DNA from: Nocardia cyriacigeorgica GUH-2
GTDB lineage: Bacteria > Actinomycetota > Actinomycetes > Mycobacteriales > Mycobacteriaceae
Direction: 5' to 3'
Assembly (NCBI RefSeq): GCF_000284035.1
Contig: NC_016887.1
Span: 5,642,001-5,706,000, forward strand
DNA length: 64,000 bases
In this document: one piece after another, positions 8,082 through 16,490 of the stretch
Numbering within the stretch: the first letter of the stretch is position 1
Layout of the letters: each line of letters opens with the position of its first letter
The notes under the pieces: generated by a model
Told to the model about the DNA's origin: nothing
The model's database searches: none
Seen by the model: the letters and a program-made list of their open reading frames with translations, nothing else
Made by a program: the position numbers and the translations under genes

Positions 8082-9686
8082 GTGCTGTTCACCGATGTCG
8101 TGCGAGCGTCGGAGACCGTCCGCGCCACCCGCTCGCGGAAAACCAAGATCGCCGCCCTGGCCGAGCTGCTGGGCGCGGCGCAGCCCGAGGAGCTCGCCGC
8201 CATCGTCGCCTGGGTGTCGGGCGAGCTGCGGCAGGGCCGCATCGGGACCGGCTGGCGCACCCTCACCGCGCTCGGCGAGGCCGCGGCCGATGCGCCCACC
8301 CTCACCGCGTCACGGGTGGACGAACTGCTCGGCGAACTGGCCGCCACCTCCGGGCCCGGCTCGGCGAATCGCCGCAAACAACTGCTGAGCGAGCTGTGGC
8401 GGGCCGCGACCGCCGATGAGCAGGCGTTCCTGCTGCGATTGCTGACCGGCGAGCTGCGCCAGGGCGCGCTCACGGCCGTCGTCACCGAGGCCGTCGCCCG
8501 CGCCGCCGACGTCCCGCTGGAGCTGGTGCGCCGGGCCTACATGCTGTCGGGGAAACTGCCGGTCACCGCCATCGCCGCCCTCACCGGCGGCGAAGCGGCA
8601 CTGCGCGAATTCCGGCTGGAAGTGGGCCGCCCGATCCAGCCCATGCTCGCCTCCCCCGGCGCCACCCTCGACGACGCCCTCGCCGAATTCGACGGAGCGT
8701 TCAGCGTCGAACACAAACTCGACGGCGCCCGCATCCAGGTCCACCGCGACGGCGACCAGGTCTGGGTCTTCACCCGCACCCTCCGCGACATCACCGCCAA
8801 CGTCCCCGAACTGGTCGAACTGGTCGCCGGCCTGAACTGCACCAGCGTCGTCCTGGACGGCGAAACCCTCGCCCTCACCGACACCGGGCGGCCCCGGCCG
8901 TTCCAGGAGACGATGGCGCGGTTCGCGTCGGGGGATCTGGGGCAGAGCGCGGTCCCGCCGCCAGGGGCCGGCGCATCCGAGGCCGGCTCGGAGCCGACGG
9001 TTCCCACTGAGCTGCGGCCGGTGCCGACCTCCACGCGGGAGCTGCTGCTGCATCCGTACTTCTTCGACTGCCTGCATCTCGACGGGCGCGATCTGCTGGA
9101 TGAGCCGTTGATCGAGCGGCGGGCGGCGCTCACCAAAGTTGCCGGGGAGCACAGTATTCCGGCGCTGATCCGGCCGGATGCCGAGGCGGCGGCGGAGTAC
9201 TTCGACGGGGCGCTGGCGGCCGGGCACGAGGGGGTGATGATCAAATCGCTCGATGCGCCGTATGCGGCGGGGCGGCGCGGGCGGTCCTGGTTGAAGATCA
9301 AGCCGACGCACACGCTCGACCTGCTGGTACTCGGTGCCGAATGGGGTTACGGGCGCCGGACGGGGTATCTGTCCAATCTGCATCTGGGCGCCCGCGATCC
9401 CGAATCCGGCGAGCCGGTGATGGTCGGCAAGACCTTCAAGGGCCTCACCGACGCCCTGCTGCACTGGCAGACCGCCGAATTCCCCCGCCACGAACGCACC
9501 CGCGACCAGCACACCGTCTACCTCTGGCCGGAGCTGGTCGTGGAGATCGCCCTCGACGGAGTGCAGACCAGCACCCGCTACCCGGGCGGCGTCGCCCTGC
9601 GCTTCGCCCGGGTCGTCCGCTACCGCCCGGACAAGACGCCCGAGCAGGCCGACACCATCGACACCGTGCGCGCGCTACTGCCGTGA
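8082..9686 (+). CDS. ligB: ATP-dependent DNA ligase (LigB type)
   Basis: The enzyme seals nicks in duplex DNA using ATP. It has 534 residues from the GTG start at 8082, which aligns with the beginning of mycobacterial LigB. An N-terminal helical DNA-binding domain (about residues 1-190) precedes the nucleotidyltransferase motif EHKLDGARIQ, where Lys212 should become adenylylated. Further motifs are FDCLHLDG, EGVMIKS and SWLKIKP, and an OB-fold closes the protein. Cells of this group also carry the NAD-dependent LigA, so this is expected to be an accessory repair ligase. An insertion of about 25 residues near 290-320 (PPPGAGASEAGSEPTVP) is low in complexity and variable. Confidence 0.9.
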   Translation: MLFTDVVRASETVRATRSRKTKIAALAELLGAAQPEELAAIVAWVSGELRQGRIGTGWRTLTALGEAAADAPTLTASRVDELLGELAATSGPGSANRRKQLLSELWRAATADEQAFLLRLLTGELRQGALTAVVTEAVARAADVPLELVRRAYMLSGKLPVTAIAALTGGEAALREFRLEVGRPIQPMLASPGATLDDALAEFDGAFSVEHKLDGARIQVHRDGDQVWVFTRTLRDITANVPELVELVAGLNCTSVVLDGETLALTDTGRPRPFQETMARFASGDLGQSAVPPPGAGASEAGSEPTVPTELRPVPTSTRELLLHPYFFDCLHLDGRDLLDEPLIERRAALTKVAGEHSIPALIRPDAEAAAEYFDGALAAGHEGVMIKSLDAPYAAGRRGRSWLKIKPTHTLDLLVLGAEWGYGRRTGYLSNLHLGARDPESGEPVMVGKTFKGLTDALLHWQTAEFPRHERTRDQHTVYLWPELVVEIALDGVQTSTRYPGGVALRFARVVRYRPDKTPEQADTIDTVRALLP

Positions 9687-9701
9687 AAGGCGAGTGAAAG
9701 G

Positions 9702-9914
9702 TCAGTGCCGGGTCGACTCGAGGTAGGCGACGAACGACGTCCAGGCGGAAGGAGTGAACACGAGGATGGGTTGGGTGGACCGGTCCGGGTGTTTGCTGTC
9801 GCGGACGAGGGTGGAGTCGGGGGTGAAGGACACCTCTACGCAGGTTTGGCTGTCGCCGGAATACGAGGACTTGAACCAGCCCGTGCGGGCGCTGCCCGAG
9901 TCGTCAATGTTCAC
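9702..9914 (-). CDS. DUF397 domain protein
   Basis: This 70-residue protein has the DUF397 pattern: WFKSSYSGDSQTCVEV near the N terminus, then VRDSKHPD and a final WTSFVAYL. DUF397 proteins are small actinobacterial partners of XRE regulators with a DUF5753 domain. The pairs occur in many copies and some influence development and antibiotic production in Streptomyces. Here the start overlaps the stop of the upstream XRE gene by 4 bases (ATGA), so the two are translationally coupled. The target of this pair is unknown. Confidence 0.85.
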   Translation of the reverse strand: MNIDDSGSARTGWFKSSYSGDSQTCVEVSFTPDSTLVRDSKHPDRSTQPILVFTPSAWTSFVAYLESTRH

Positions 9915-10792
9915 ATGGTCGACTCTAGGTCGTCGGCCCGCTGTTCGATCAGGGCCAGCGAATTGTCTCGGTCGAAAGCGACGGTGATCGCGCGATCGTG
10001 CAGGAACGCCAGGTCGCGCACGCGCGTGTCCTTGCGTTCGGCGTCATCGGTGAAAAGGTCGCCGAAGACAGCCGATTCGTGCCACGCCGAGGTCGGCAGC
10101 CGGGGACTGTCGAAGTCGAGCAGGTGGAACGTCGATCCGCCCATGACGCTCGCGGGCGAAGTGAAGGGGATGACCCGTACATCGACGTTGTCGGGGTGGC
10201 GGCGGATCATGTCGGCGAGGTGACGTAGCTGCCGCAGGAGCACCCCGGCGCCGCCGAATTGCTGGACGAGCGCTGCCTCGCCGATCACCGCCGAGAGCAT
10301 GACGGGATCGTCGTCGTCGAGTCGTTGCTGGCGCCGGCGGCGGACGGCGACTCGCTGCTCGATTTCGACCGGGGGCACCGTGGCCGTTGCCGAGGCCATC
10401 AGGGCGCGGGTGTAGTCCTCGTGTTGGAGAAGCCCCGGCATCAACACGCTTTCGAACGTCCGGACCGAGCGCGCGCCCCATTCCAGGCCGTAATACCGCA
10501 GCAGCTGTTCGCTGAACAGGGCGGAGTAGCGGGTCCACCAGCCACGGGCTTTCGCCGCTTCGCGCAGCGCCAGCAGCTCGTCTCGCTCATCCTCGTCGAT
10601 CTCCAAGATGTCGAGTAGCTGCTCGAGTTTCCCCTCGGGGAGCAGGTTTCGCTCGTTCTCGATGTGCGACCAATACGCCGCCGAAACTTTGAGAGCCCTG
10701 GTGATGAATGAGGCACCGAGCCCGAGATCGAGCCGGCGCCGTCGCAGCCGCAGCGCCAGTTCCCAGCGCGCGACACCCGGCGACGACGTCAT
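9911..10792 (-). CDS. XRE regulator with DUF5753 effector domain
   Basis: This 293-residue protein has an N-terminal helix-turn-helix (about residues 8-65, LRRRRLDLGLGASFITRALK) and a long C-terminal DUF5753 domain recognisable by MPGLLQHEDYTRAL and RRRQQRLDDDDP. It is the DNA-binding partner of the DUF397 protein encoded immediately downstream with a 4-base overlap. It is divergent from a short gene at 10934, and the region between carries an AT-rich promoter. Such pairs resemble toxin-antitoxin modules in layout, but most have no shown toxicity. Confidence 0.85.
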   Translation of the reverse strand: MTSSPGVARWELALRLRRRRLDLGLGASFITRALKVSAAYWSHIENERNLLPEGKLEQLLDILEIDEDERDELLALREAAKARGWWTRYSALFSEQLLRYYGLEWGARSVRTFESVLMPGLLQHEDYTRALMASATATVPPVEIEQRVAVRRRRQQRLDDDDPVMLSAVIGEAALVQQFGGAGVLLRQLRHLADMIRRHPDNVDVRVIPFTSPASVMGGSTFHLLDFDSPRLPTSAWHESAVFGDLFTDDAERKDTRVRDLAFLHDRAITVAFDRDNSLALIEQRADDLESTM

Positions 10793-10839
10793 AAATCCGC
10801 ATCGTACAGGGTACCGCGTGCGCCAATCTGGTTCGTAGT

Positions 10840-10868
10840 TTGACTTGTATAGTTTAGCAATCTACAGT
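10840..10868 (+). promoter_or_regulatory. Sigma-A-type promoter for the gene at 10934
   Basis: TTGACT and TACAGT are separated by exactly 17 bases in an AT-rich patch unlike its surroundings. Predicted transcription starts about 60 bases before the ATG at 10934. The repeat TGTA..TACA overlaps the element and could be an operator for the divergent XRE regulator. Confidence 0.55.
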
Positions 10869-10933
10869 GAGCGTCATCACAAATGGCAGCGGGGGGGCTC
10901 TCACGTCCCCGCATGGCGGGGAGCGAGGGGTCG

Positions 10934-11200
10934 ATGGCTGTGCATGTGGTGCGCAGGGTGTGGATGGTTGGGGACAAGACGGCGCATCGGGCACGCGCGG
11001 TGGGAGATGGGGCGTGGGTGGTGTCGTATCTGCGGGGGCGGATGCTGACGATCGAGCAGGCCGTGGCGGCGTTGCAGGCGGCCGAGTTGGTGGTCGATAT
11101 GGACGAGTTGGCCGCGCGGGTGGGGTTGACGTCGCTGGAGATGTTCGGGCTCGCGGTGGTCGAAGCGCCGTGGGACGCGGTTTCGGTATTCGACGAGTGA
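10934..11200 (+). CDS. Small conserved actinobacterial protein of unknown function
   Basis: This 88-residue protein resembles short Nocardia/Mycobacterium proteins that pair a VWMVGDKTAHRAR-like start with GAWVVSYLRGR and a helical second half rich in Ala and Glu. I recall this pattern from genome annotation but know of no function. The ATG at 10934 has GAGGGG 3 bases upstream, whereas the in-frame start at 10883 lacks a good site. It has no signal peptide or membrane segment. A sigma-A-like promoter precedes it, and it lies divergent from the XRE/DUF397 pair. Confidence 0.6.
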   Translation: MAVHVVRRVWMVGDKTAHRARAVGDGAWVVSYLRGRMLTIEQAVAALQAAELVVDMDELAARVGLTSLEMFGLAVVEAPWDAVSVFDE

Positions 11201-11255
11201 GAGAACGCGCTTTATCCGAAAACTATTGTCCGGCACCATAAAACAAGGGGGAATC

Positions 11256-11684
11256 GTGTCGATCCTGCCCACCAAGGAAAAGCTGCTCCTCGCCTGTCGC
11301 ACCGCACCGCGCGAACAGCATCCGGTTCTCGGCGCCGCGCACCTGCTGGCCGGGCTGCACACCAAACGCAGGCGCCTCGCGCTCGGCGCCACCACCGATA
11401 TCGACCGGCGCCGCGCCCGCCTGGTCCTCGCCGTCGACCGCTGGGTGGCGACCGAGCTGCCGATCGCGCACGGCGGCGCGCATATGCACACCGAAACCGT
11501 CGGCACCGTGGTCGACCGCCTGGCCATGCTGTCGACTCGCGCCCACGACACACTGTTGACCGCACCGCCCTGGCTGATCCACGACGCCTGGGAAAGCCTC
11601 GCCGAACTCGCCGTCGGCTACGAGGACCTCGCCTGCGAAATCGGCACCGGTCGCCGTCGCCTGCCCCGCCGCGCAGAGCCCTGA
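11256..11684 (+). CDS. DUF4254 domain protein
   Basis: This 142-residue protein matches the DUF4254 pattern: HPVLGAAHLLAGLH, then DIDRRRARLVLAVDRWV, the signature MHTETVGTVVDRLA, and a final ELAVGYEDLA. Family members are common in Nocardia and are thought to be all-helical; their function is unknown. The GTG at 11256 follows AAGGGGG by 4 bases and is the preferred start. It lies in a short run of lineage-specific genes between the DNA ligase and the phosphate transporter. Confidence 0.75.
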   Translation: MSILPTKEKLLLACRTAPREQHPVLGAAHLLAGLHTKRRRLALGATTDIDRRRARLVLAVDRWVATELPIAHGGAHMHTETVGTVVDRLAMLSTRAHDTLLTAPPWLIHDAWESLAELAVGYEDLACEIGTGRRRLPRRAEP

Positions 11685-11759
11685 CGGGTCGCGGCCGCGG
11701 GCCGGCCTATACCCGAAGTGACGGAATCCTAGATGAACACGACACGGACGCGATTTGGC

Positions 11760-11786
11760 ATCCGTATGAAAATCGTCAAAACGGAT
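11760..11786. promoter_or_regulatory. Inverted repeat upstream of pit
   Basis: ATCCGT and ACGGAT flank a 15-base AT-richer spacer, ending 17 bases before the pit start codon. It could be an operator or an early-leader hairpin. No known phosphate-regulator box is recognised. Confidence 0.3.
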
Positions 11787-11803
11787 ACCGCACACTGGAC
11801 GGC

Positions 11804-13042
11804 GTGACCGTTGAATTGCTGGTTCTGCTCATCGTCATCGTCACGGCACTCGTATTCGATTTCACCAACGGCTTCCACGACACCGCCAACGCGATGGCCA
11901 CCTCGATCGCGACCGGTGCGTTGCGGCCGCGGGTCGCGGTGGCGTTGTCGGCGGTGCTGAACCTGATCGGTGCGTTCCTGTCGGTGGCGGTCGCGGCGAC
12001 AGTGGCCAAAGGGATCGTGCAACTCGACGCGGTGTCGGGGCATGCCCTGCTGATCATCGTGTTCGCGGGGCTGGTCGGCGGCATCCTGTGGAATCTGCTC
12101 ACCTGGCTGTTCGGCCTGCCGTCGAGCTCCTCGCATGCCCTGTTCGGCGGTCTCATCGGCGCCACCCTGGCCGCGCTCGGCTGGAGCGGCGTCATCTGGG
12201 CCGACGGCTCCAACGGCGTGCTCGCCAAAATCGTCATCCCGGCCGTCCTCGCGCCCGTCATCGCGGCGCTGGTCTCGGCGGTGGGGACGTGGCTGGTCTA
12301 CCGGATCACCCGCGGCGCCGACGAGGGCAAGGTCAACGAGGGGTTCCGCTGGGGGCAGGTCGGGTCGGCGTCACTGGTCTCGCTGGCGCACGGCACCAAC
12401 GACGCGCAGAAGACGATGGGCGTCATCTTCCTGGCCCTGGTCGCGCACGGCAGCCTCACCAAGGACGACGAGATGCCGCTGTGGGTGATGGCCGCCTGTG
12501 CCGTCGCCATCGCCGCGGGCACCTACCTCGGCGGCTGGCGCATCATCCGCACGCTCGGCAAGGGCCTGGTGGAGATCGACTCGCCGCAGGGTCTGGCGGC
12601 GGAATCGTCGTCGGCGGCGATCATCCTGACCTCCGCGCACTTCGGGCTGCCGCTGTCGACCACCCAGACCGCCACCGGATCCATCCTCGGCAGCGGACTC
12701 GGCAAGGGCGCCGAGGTGCGCTGGGGCGTGATGGGCCGCATGGTGGTGGCCTGGCTGCTGACGCTGCCCGCCGCCGGAATCATGGGCGCCATCTGCTGGG
12801 CCATCGCGCACTTCATCGACGGCCTGCCCGGCGTGCTCGTCGTCTTCGCGCTGCTGATCGGCCTGGCCACGCTGATCTACCTGCGGTCGCGGCGCAACCC
12901 CGTCGACACCACCAACGTCAACGAATGGCCCGGTGACGGTCCCGCGGGCGGCGGATCGGCGGATACCGGCATCATCGAGGATGTGCGGCACGGTTCGGCG
13001 CCCGGCCCCGATACCGGACACAATCGTTCGGCCCAGGTTTAG
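11804..13042 (+). CDS. pitA: Low-affinity inorganic phosphate transporter, PiT family
   Basis: This 412-residue membrane protein carries both PiT signatures: GFHDTANA near residue 25 and HGTNDAQKTMG near residue 200. These mark the duplicated halves of the carrier. PiT proteins co-transport metal-phosphate complexes with protons. About ten hydrophobic helices are visible, and the C-terminal 50 residues form a hydrophilic Gly/Asp tail. The next gene begins 9 bases after the stop. The order pit, small membrane protein, DUF3349 protein also occurs in M. tuberculosis (Rv0545c to Rv0543c, from memory), which supports a shared operon. Confidence 0.9.
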   Translation: MTVELLVLLIVIVTALVFDFTNGFHDTANAMATSIATGALRPRVAVALSAVLNLIGAFLSVAVAATVAKGIVQLDAVSGHALLIIVFAGLVGGILWNLLTWLFGLPSSSSHALFGGLIGATLAALGWSGVIWADGSNGVLAKIVIPAVLAPVIAALVSAVGTWLVYRITRGADEGKVNEGFRWGQVGSASLVSLAHGTNDAQKTMGVIFLALVAHGSLTKDDEMPLWVMAACAVAIAAGTYLGGWRIIRTLGKGLVEIDSPQGLAAESSSAAIILTSAHFGLPLSTTQTATGSILGSGLGKGAEVRWGVMGRMVVAWLLTLPAAGIMGAICWAIAHFIDGLPGVLVVFALLIGLATLIYLRSRRNPVDTTNVNEWPGDGPAGGGSADTGIIEDVRHGSAPGPDTGHNRSAQV

Positions 13043-13051
13043 GAGCTTCCG

Positions 13052-13333
13052 GTGCACACTCTCGTCACGAATCTGAGCTCGCTGTGGAAGGTCGTCGCGG
13101 CCGGTCTGGTGTTCGGCGCCGGCCTGCCGATGATCTTCGCGTTCGGCGTGCGGTTCTGGTCGGCCTCGGAAACCCGCAGCGACGGCGGCGTGGTGCGGCG
13201 CAACTACCCGGCGCTGGCCGGGGCTCTGGTATGTCTGGGATTGGTGATCGCCGCCGTGGTGGCCGGTGTGCTCTACACGGCGAAGGCGTTCCTCGCCGCG
13301 CGGTTCGGCATCTATCTGTTCGGCGAGTCCTGA
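13052..13333 (+). CDS. Small membrane protein of the pit operon
   Basis: This 93-residue protein has two predicted membrane helices (about residues 12-33 and 52-78) separated by a short charged loop with SETRSDGGVVRRNY. It resembles the membrane protein encoded beside PitA in mycobacteria and may stabilise or regulate the transporter, which is inference from position alone. GGAG lies 6 bases before the GTG start, and the gaps to both neighbours are about 10 bases, so it is co-transcribed. Confidence 0.7.
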   Translation: MHTLVTNLSSLWKVVAAGLVFGAGLPMIFAFGVRFWSASETRSDGGVVRRNYPALAGALVCLGLVIAAVVAGVLYTAKAFLAARFGIYLFGES

Positions 13334-13343
13334 AGGGCGTGCA

Positions 13344-13688
13344 GTGACCGATTCGATCAACTCCAGCCAGTCCGACCCGGTGCGGCCGAAACTGCTCGGC
13401 CGGATCATCGGCTGGCTGCGCGCGGGCTACCCGCAGGGGGTGCCGCGCTCGGATTACGTCGCGCTGTTCGCCGTGCTGCACCGTCACCTCACCGACTACG
13501 AGGTCGCCGCCGTCGCGGAGGAGCTGGCGCGGGAGAACCCGGAACGCGAGATCACCCACGCCGATATCGAGGACGCGATCGCCCGCATCGCCAAGGAGCA
13601 GCCGGCGCCGGACGACATCTCGCGGGTCGCCTCACACCTGGCCGCCGGCGGCTGGCCGCTGGCCGAACCGCTCACCGAACCCGATTGA
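13344..13688 (+). CDS. DUF3349 protein, first copy
   Basis: This 114-residue protein has an N-terminal extension of about 20 residues and then the DUF3349 core: GWLRAGYPQGVPRSDYVALFAVL, an acidic middle, and an ISRVASHL end. Structures of mycobacterial DUF3349 proteins show a small helical fold, and no activity is known. The GTG at 13344 lies 10 bases after the preceding stop. A second copy follows after 1 base, so this is a tandem duplication. Confidence 0.75.
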   Translation: MTDSINSSQSDPVRPKLLGRIIGWLRAGYPQGVPRSDYVALFAVLHRHLTDYEVAAVAEELARENPEREITHADIEDAIARIAKEQPAPDDISRVASHLAAGGWPLAEPLTEPD

Positions 13689-13689
13689 T

Positions 13690-13968
13690 ATGCCGCCCTT
13701 CCTGAACGCCATCATCGACTGGCTGCGCGCCGGATATCCCGAGGGCGTGCCGGAGTCCGACTACATCCCGCTGCTGGCCCTGCTGCGCCGCCGCCTCTCC
13801 GACGACGAAGTGCGCCAGATCGCCACCGAACTCCTGCGCTCCGGCGAGCACCCCGACCGCATCGACATCCAGGTCCTGATCACCAAGATCACCAACGAGA
13901 TGCCCTCGGAAACCGACGTGGCACGCATCCAATCCCGCCTCGACCCGCCCACCTGGCCCGAGCCCTGA
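13690..13968 (+). CDS. DUF3349 protein, second copy
   Basis: This 92-residue paralogue of the preceding gene shares DWLRAGYPEGVPESDYIPLLALLRR but lacks the N-terminal extension. Its ATG lies 1 base after the upstream stop, so translation is probably coupled. It is the last gene of the pit operon, and a 20-bp hairpin follows immediately. Confidence 0.75.
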   Translation: MPPFLNAIIDWLRAGYPEGVPESDYIPLLALLRRRLSDDEVRQIATELLRSGEHPDRIDIQVLITKITNEMPSETDVARIQSRLDPPTWPEP

Positions 13969-13970
13969 CA

Positions 13971-14029
13971 CCGAGAGTCACATGAGCGAGGCAAAACGCG
14001 AGTAGACCTCTCGCTCATGTGACTCTCGG
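13971..14029. terminator. Bidirectional terminator between the DUF3349 and MFS genes
   Basis: A perfect 20-bp inverted repeat (CCGAGAGTCACATGAGCGAG and its complement) encloses a 19-base spacer between two convergent genes. It begins 2 bases after one stop and ends 10 bases before the other gene's stop, as expected for shared termination. Confidence 0.85.
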
Positions 14030-14039
14030 CGAAATCGGT

Positions 14040-15245
14040 TCACTTGGGTGGGCGGGGGGCTAGGAGGGTGAGGGTTAGGGCTAGGAGGAGGAGGGCGGCG
14101 AGGGTCCAGGAGAGAGCTGCGAAGCCGTGGGGGGCGGCTGCGGCGGCGACCAGGGGGCCGGTGGTGGCGCCGACGTAGAAGCTGAACATCGCCACCGAGG
14201 AGGCGGCGGCTCTGGCGTCGCCGCCTAGTTCGCCTGCCGATTGCAGGACAGCGGGGGCGATGACGCCGAGGCCGCCGACGAGGACGGCCAGCAGGACCGT
14301 CAGCAGGGCGACTTCCGTGCCGGCGAGTGCTGCGGCGATCATGGCGACCGCGGCGACCAGCACGCCGAGCACGATCTGGCCGTGCCGGGAGAGCCGGGCC
14401 AGCGGGATCGCCAGCAGCGGCAGGGCCAGCATCACCGGGAGGGCGCCGGCGCGCAGTGCCAGCAGTTCACCGGAACCGTGGACCAGGCCGGCGATTTCGA
14501 TGCCGGTGTACACCCCGACCATGACCGCCATGCTCAGGGCGCCCGCGATCAGCATGGGGAGCAGTGCGCGGATGCGCAGCACCGCGGGGATTGCGGCATA
14601 GCTGTGGCGCAGCGACCGATTCGCGGCGGCGGGCAGGTCGTCGAGCATGACCGAGCGCAGGGCGAAGGCGAGCACGGCGAACAAGACGGCGGAGCCGAGG
14701 AACACCGTGCGCCACGGGAACCAACCGACCACTGCCTGTGAGACGATCTGCGCCAGCACGGTCGCGGCCAGGAATGAAGTCGCCATCGACATGGTCACCA
14801 CCGCGCGGTGGCGGGGCGCGATCCGGATCGCGACATAGGCCATGAGCGCGGGCGGGATCGACCCGACGACCAGCCCCTGCACCACCCGCAGCGGAATCTC
14901 CACCGAAGCACTGAACGCCATACCGGTCAAGAGGGTGACCACCGCGGCGGTGAGCATGCCAGTGAACAACACCCGGCGATGTCCGAACCGGTCCGACAGC
15001 GGCCCGAAGAGCACGAAGCCGCCCGCATAGCCGAACGCGAACGCGCTGATGATCCAGGTCATCACCCCCGACCCGACGTGCCAATCCGATTTCATGGCGC
15101 TGAACAGGGGAATCGGGATGTACATCTGGCCGGTGGCGAGGAGTGCGGACACGACGAAGACCGGGAGCGTCTTGGCGGTGGAGGCGTGTTCGGTGGGCGC
15201 GGGGATCGAACCAGGAACGGCGAGAGGAACTGTCGGCGATGCCAT
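14040..15245 (-). CDS. Major facilitator superfamily transporter
   Basis: This 401-residue protein has about twelve hydrophobic helices and the MFS loop signature GPLSDRFGHRRVLF between helices 2 and 3. It resembles drug- or metabolite-efflux members of the DHA1 type (AraJ/YnfM-like). The substrate cannot be read from sequence. It is divergent from a TetR gene, and the 75-base gap contains a palindrome suited to a TetR dimer, so expression is probably induced by the ligand of that regulator. Confidence 0.82.
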   Translation of the reverse strand: MASPTVPLAVPGSIPAPTEHASTAKTLPVFVVSALLATGQMYIPIPLFSAMKSDWHVGSGVMTWIISAFAFGYAGGFVLFGPLSDRFGHRRVLFTGMLTAAVVTLLTGMAFSASVEIPLRVVQGLVVGSIPPALMAYVAIRIAPRHRAVVTMSMATSFLAATVLAQIVSQAVVGWFPWRTVFLGSAVLFAVLAFALRSVMLDDLPAAANRSLRHSYAAIPAVLRIRALLPMLIAGALSMAVMVGVYTGIEIAGLVHGSGELLALRAGALPVMLALPLLAIPLARLSRHGQIVLGVLVAAVAMIAAALAGTEVALLTVLLAVLVGGLGVIAPAVLQSAGELGGDARAAASSVAMFSFYVGATTGPLVAAAAAPHGFAALSWTLAALLLLALTLTLLAPRPPK

Positions 15246-15280
15246 GGTACGAAGCGTACGGCCGGCACGACGCCAACGTC

Positions 15281-15296
15281 AACCAAATAGTTGGTT
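15281..15296. promoter_or_regulatory. Probable TetR operator in the MFS/tetR gap
   Basis: The palindrome AACCAA-ATAG-TTGGTT lies in an AT-rich patch 25 bases before the tetR start and 36 bases from the MFS start. Its placement between divergent genes fits repression of both. Confidence 0.6.
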
Positions 15297-15320
15297 TAAT
15301 GGAATGGTAAAGTCTTGCCC

Positions 15321-16358
15321 ATGACGCCCACCACCAAACGCAGCGACGCCACCCGGCAGGCACTGTTGCGCGCGGCGCGCGACGAATTCGCCGAATACGG
15401 GCTGGCCGGTGCGCGAGTCGACCGCATCGCCGAGGCGGCGGGCGTCAACAAGGAGCGCATCTACGGGCTGTTCGGCAGCAAAGACAAACTGTTCGACGTC
15501 ATCCTGATCGACAGCCTGCGCGAATTCATGGAGACCGTGCAGCCACTGGCCGACACCGAGGTGGGCGACTACGTCGCCAAACTGTTCGACTACCACCACG
15601 ACAACCCGAAACTGCTGCGCCTGATGCTGTGGGAGGCGCTGCATCGCGGCGCCGACGCGCACGATATCGACGGTTGGCGCGCCGACTTCTACGAACGCAA
15701 ATTCGACCGCGCGCAACAGCAATTCGGCGTCGACCAGCAGCGCGCCGGCTTGCTGCTGATCGCCCTGTGCGGGGTCGCGAACTGGGCCAACACCCTCCCC
15801 CAGACCGCACGTCTGCTGCTCGGCGACGCCGCCGACGACACCGCGACCATCCGCACCTTCATGGCCGATTTCGCCCGCGCGGCCCTGCGCTACGACCGGG
15901 ACTCGCCGGTCAATATCTTGACCGGCCCCGGCGCCGCGGGAGGTGAGCAGGCGCAGACCGATGCCGCGCACGGCGAGCGCGCTCGCGTCGACAAGCCGAC
16001 CGCATCCGACCAGGACTCCGAATGCACCGCGGCCGCTTCCCCGCGTCCCGATATGCGGCGGGCGGCTGACACCACGAGCCTGGCGCGTCCGCCCGCCGAC
16101 CTCGAGCCCGCCGGGGCGTCCTCCGTGCCGGGCGGACCCAGCCGATCGGCAACCAGCACAGACGAATCCGGCACCGCCCCCGTCGCCGCGGCCGCCGAAC
16201 GCTTGCGCGCAGCCCAAGCGGCCGTCGAAGCCGCGCGCGCCGACCTGGCGACGGCCCTGCGTGACGCCCACGCCTGCGGCACCAGCGCCAACCAGCTGGC
16301 CCGCCAGGTCTCGGGGACCCTGTCGCGCCCCGTCGTCCTGAAACTCCTCGCGGACTAG
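15321..16358 (+). CDS. TetR-family regulator with a long C-terminal extension
   Basis: Residues 5-55 form a standard TetR helix-turn-helix (GARVDRIAEAAGVNKERIYGLFGSK in outline) and residues 60-195 form the ligand domain with a DUF1956/TetR_C-like pattern. Unusually, the protein continues to 345 residues. A disordered Ala/Asp/Ser/Pro-rich linker (about 200-285) leads to an amphipathic helix (AAERLRAAQAAVEAARADL) and a final segment, TSANQLARQVSGTLSRPVVL, that looks like a second helix-turn-helix. It probably represses the divergent MFS exporter. The ATG at 15321 is taken as the start; a TTG two codons upstream is possible. Confidence 0.8.
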   Translation: MTPTTKRSDATRQALLRAARDEFAEYGLAGARVDRIAEAAGVNKERIYGLFGSKDKLFDVILIDSLREFMETVQPLADTEVGDYVAKLFDYHHDNPKLLRLMLWEALHRGADAHDIDGWRADFYERKFDRAQQQFGVDQQRAGLLLIALCGVANWANTLPQTARLLLGDAADDTATIRTFMADFARAALRYDRDSPVNILTGPGAAGGEQAQTDAAHGERARVDKPTASDQDSECTAAASPRPDMRRAADTTSLARPPADLEPAGASSVPGGPSRSATSTDESGTAPVAAAAERLRAAQAAVEAARADLATALRDAHACGTSANQLARQVSGTLSRPVVLKLLAD

Positions 16359-16490
16359 CGGCGCTCAGAACGGTTGCGACACTCGGTCACTTGGCCGACG
16401 GAGCACCGGAGGGGCGCCCCTACCACGCGACCACCGCCTGCCCGACGCCTCCGGCACCGGTAACGCCGAGCCCCGGCTCGTGGCGCCGGG

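Noticed and set aside
16359..16490. Terminator between tetR and the fadE5-like gene
   Set aside because: Several short GC-rich repeats exist (CCGGAGG/CCTCCGG, CCCGGC/GCCGGG) but none gives a clear stem of terminator length.
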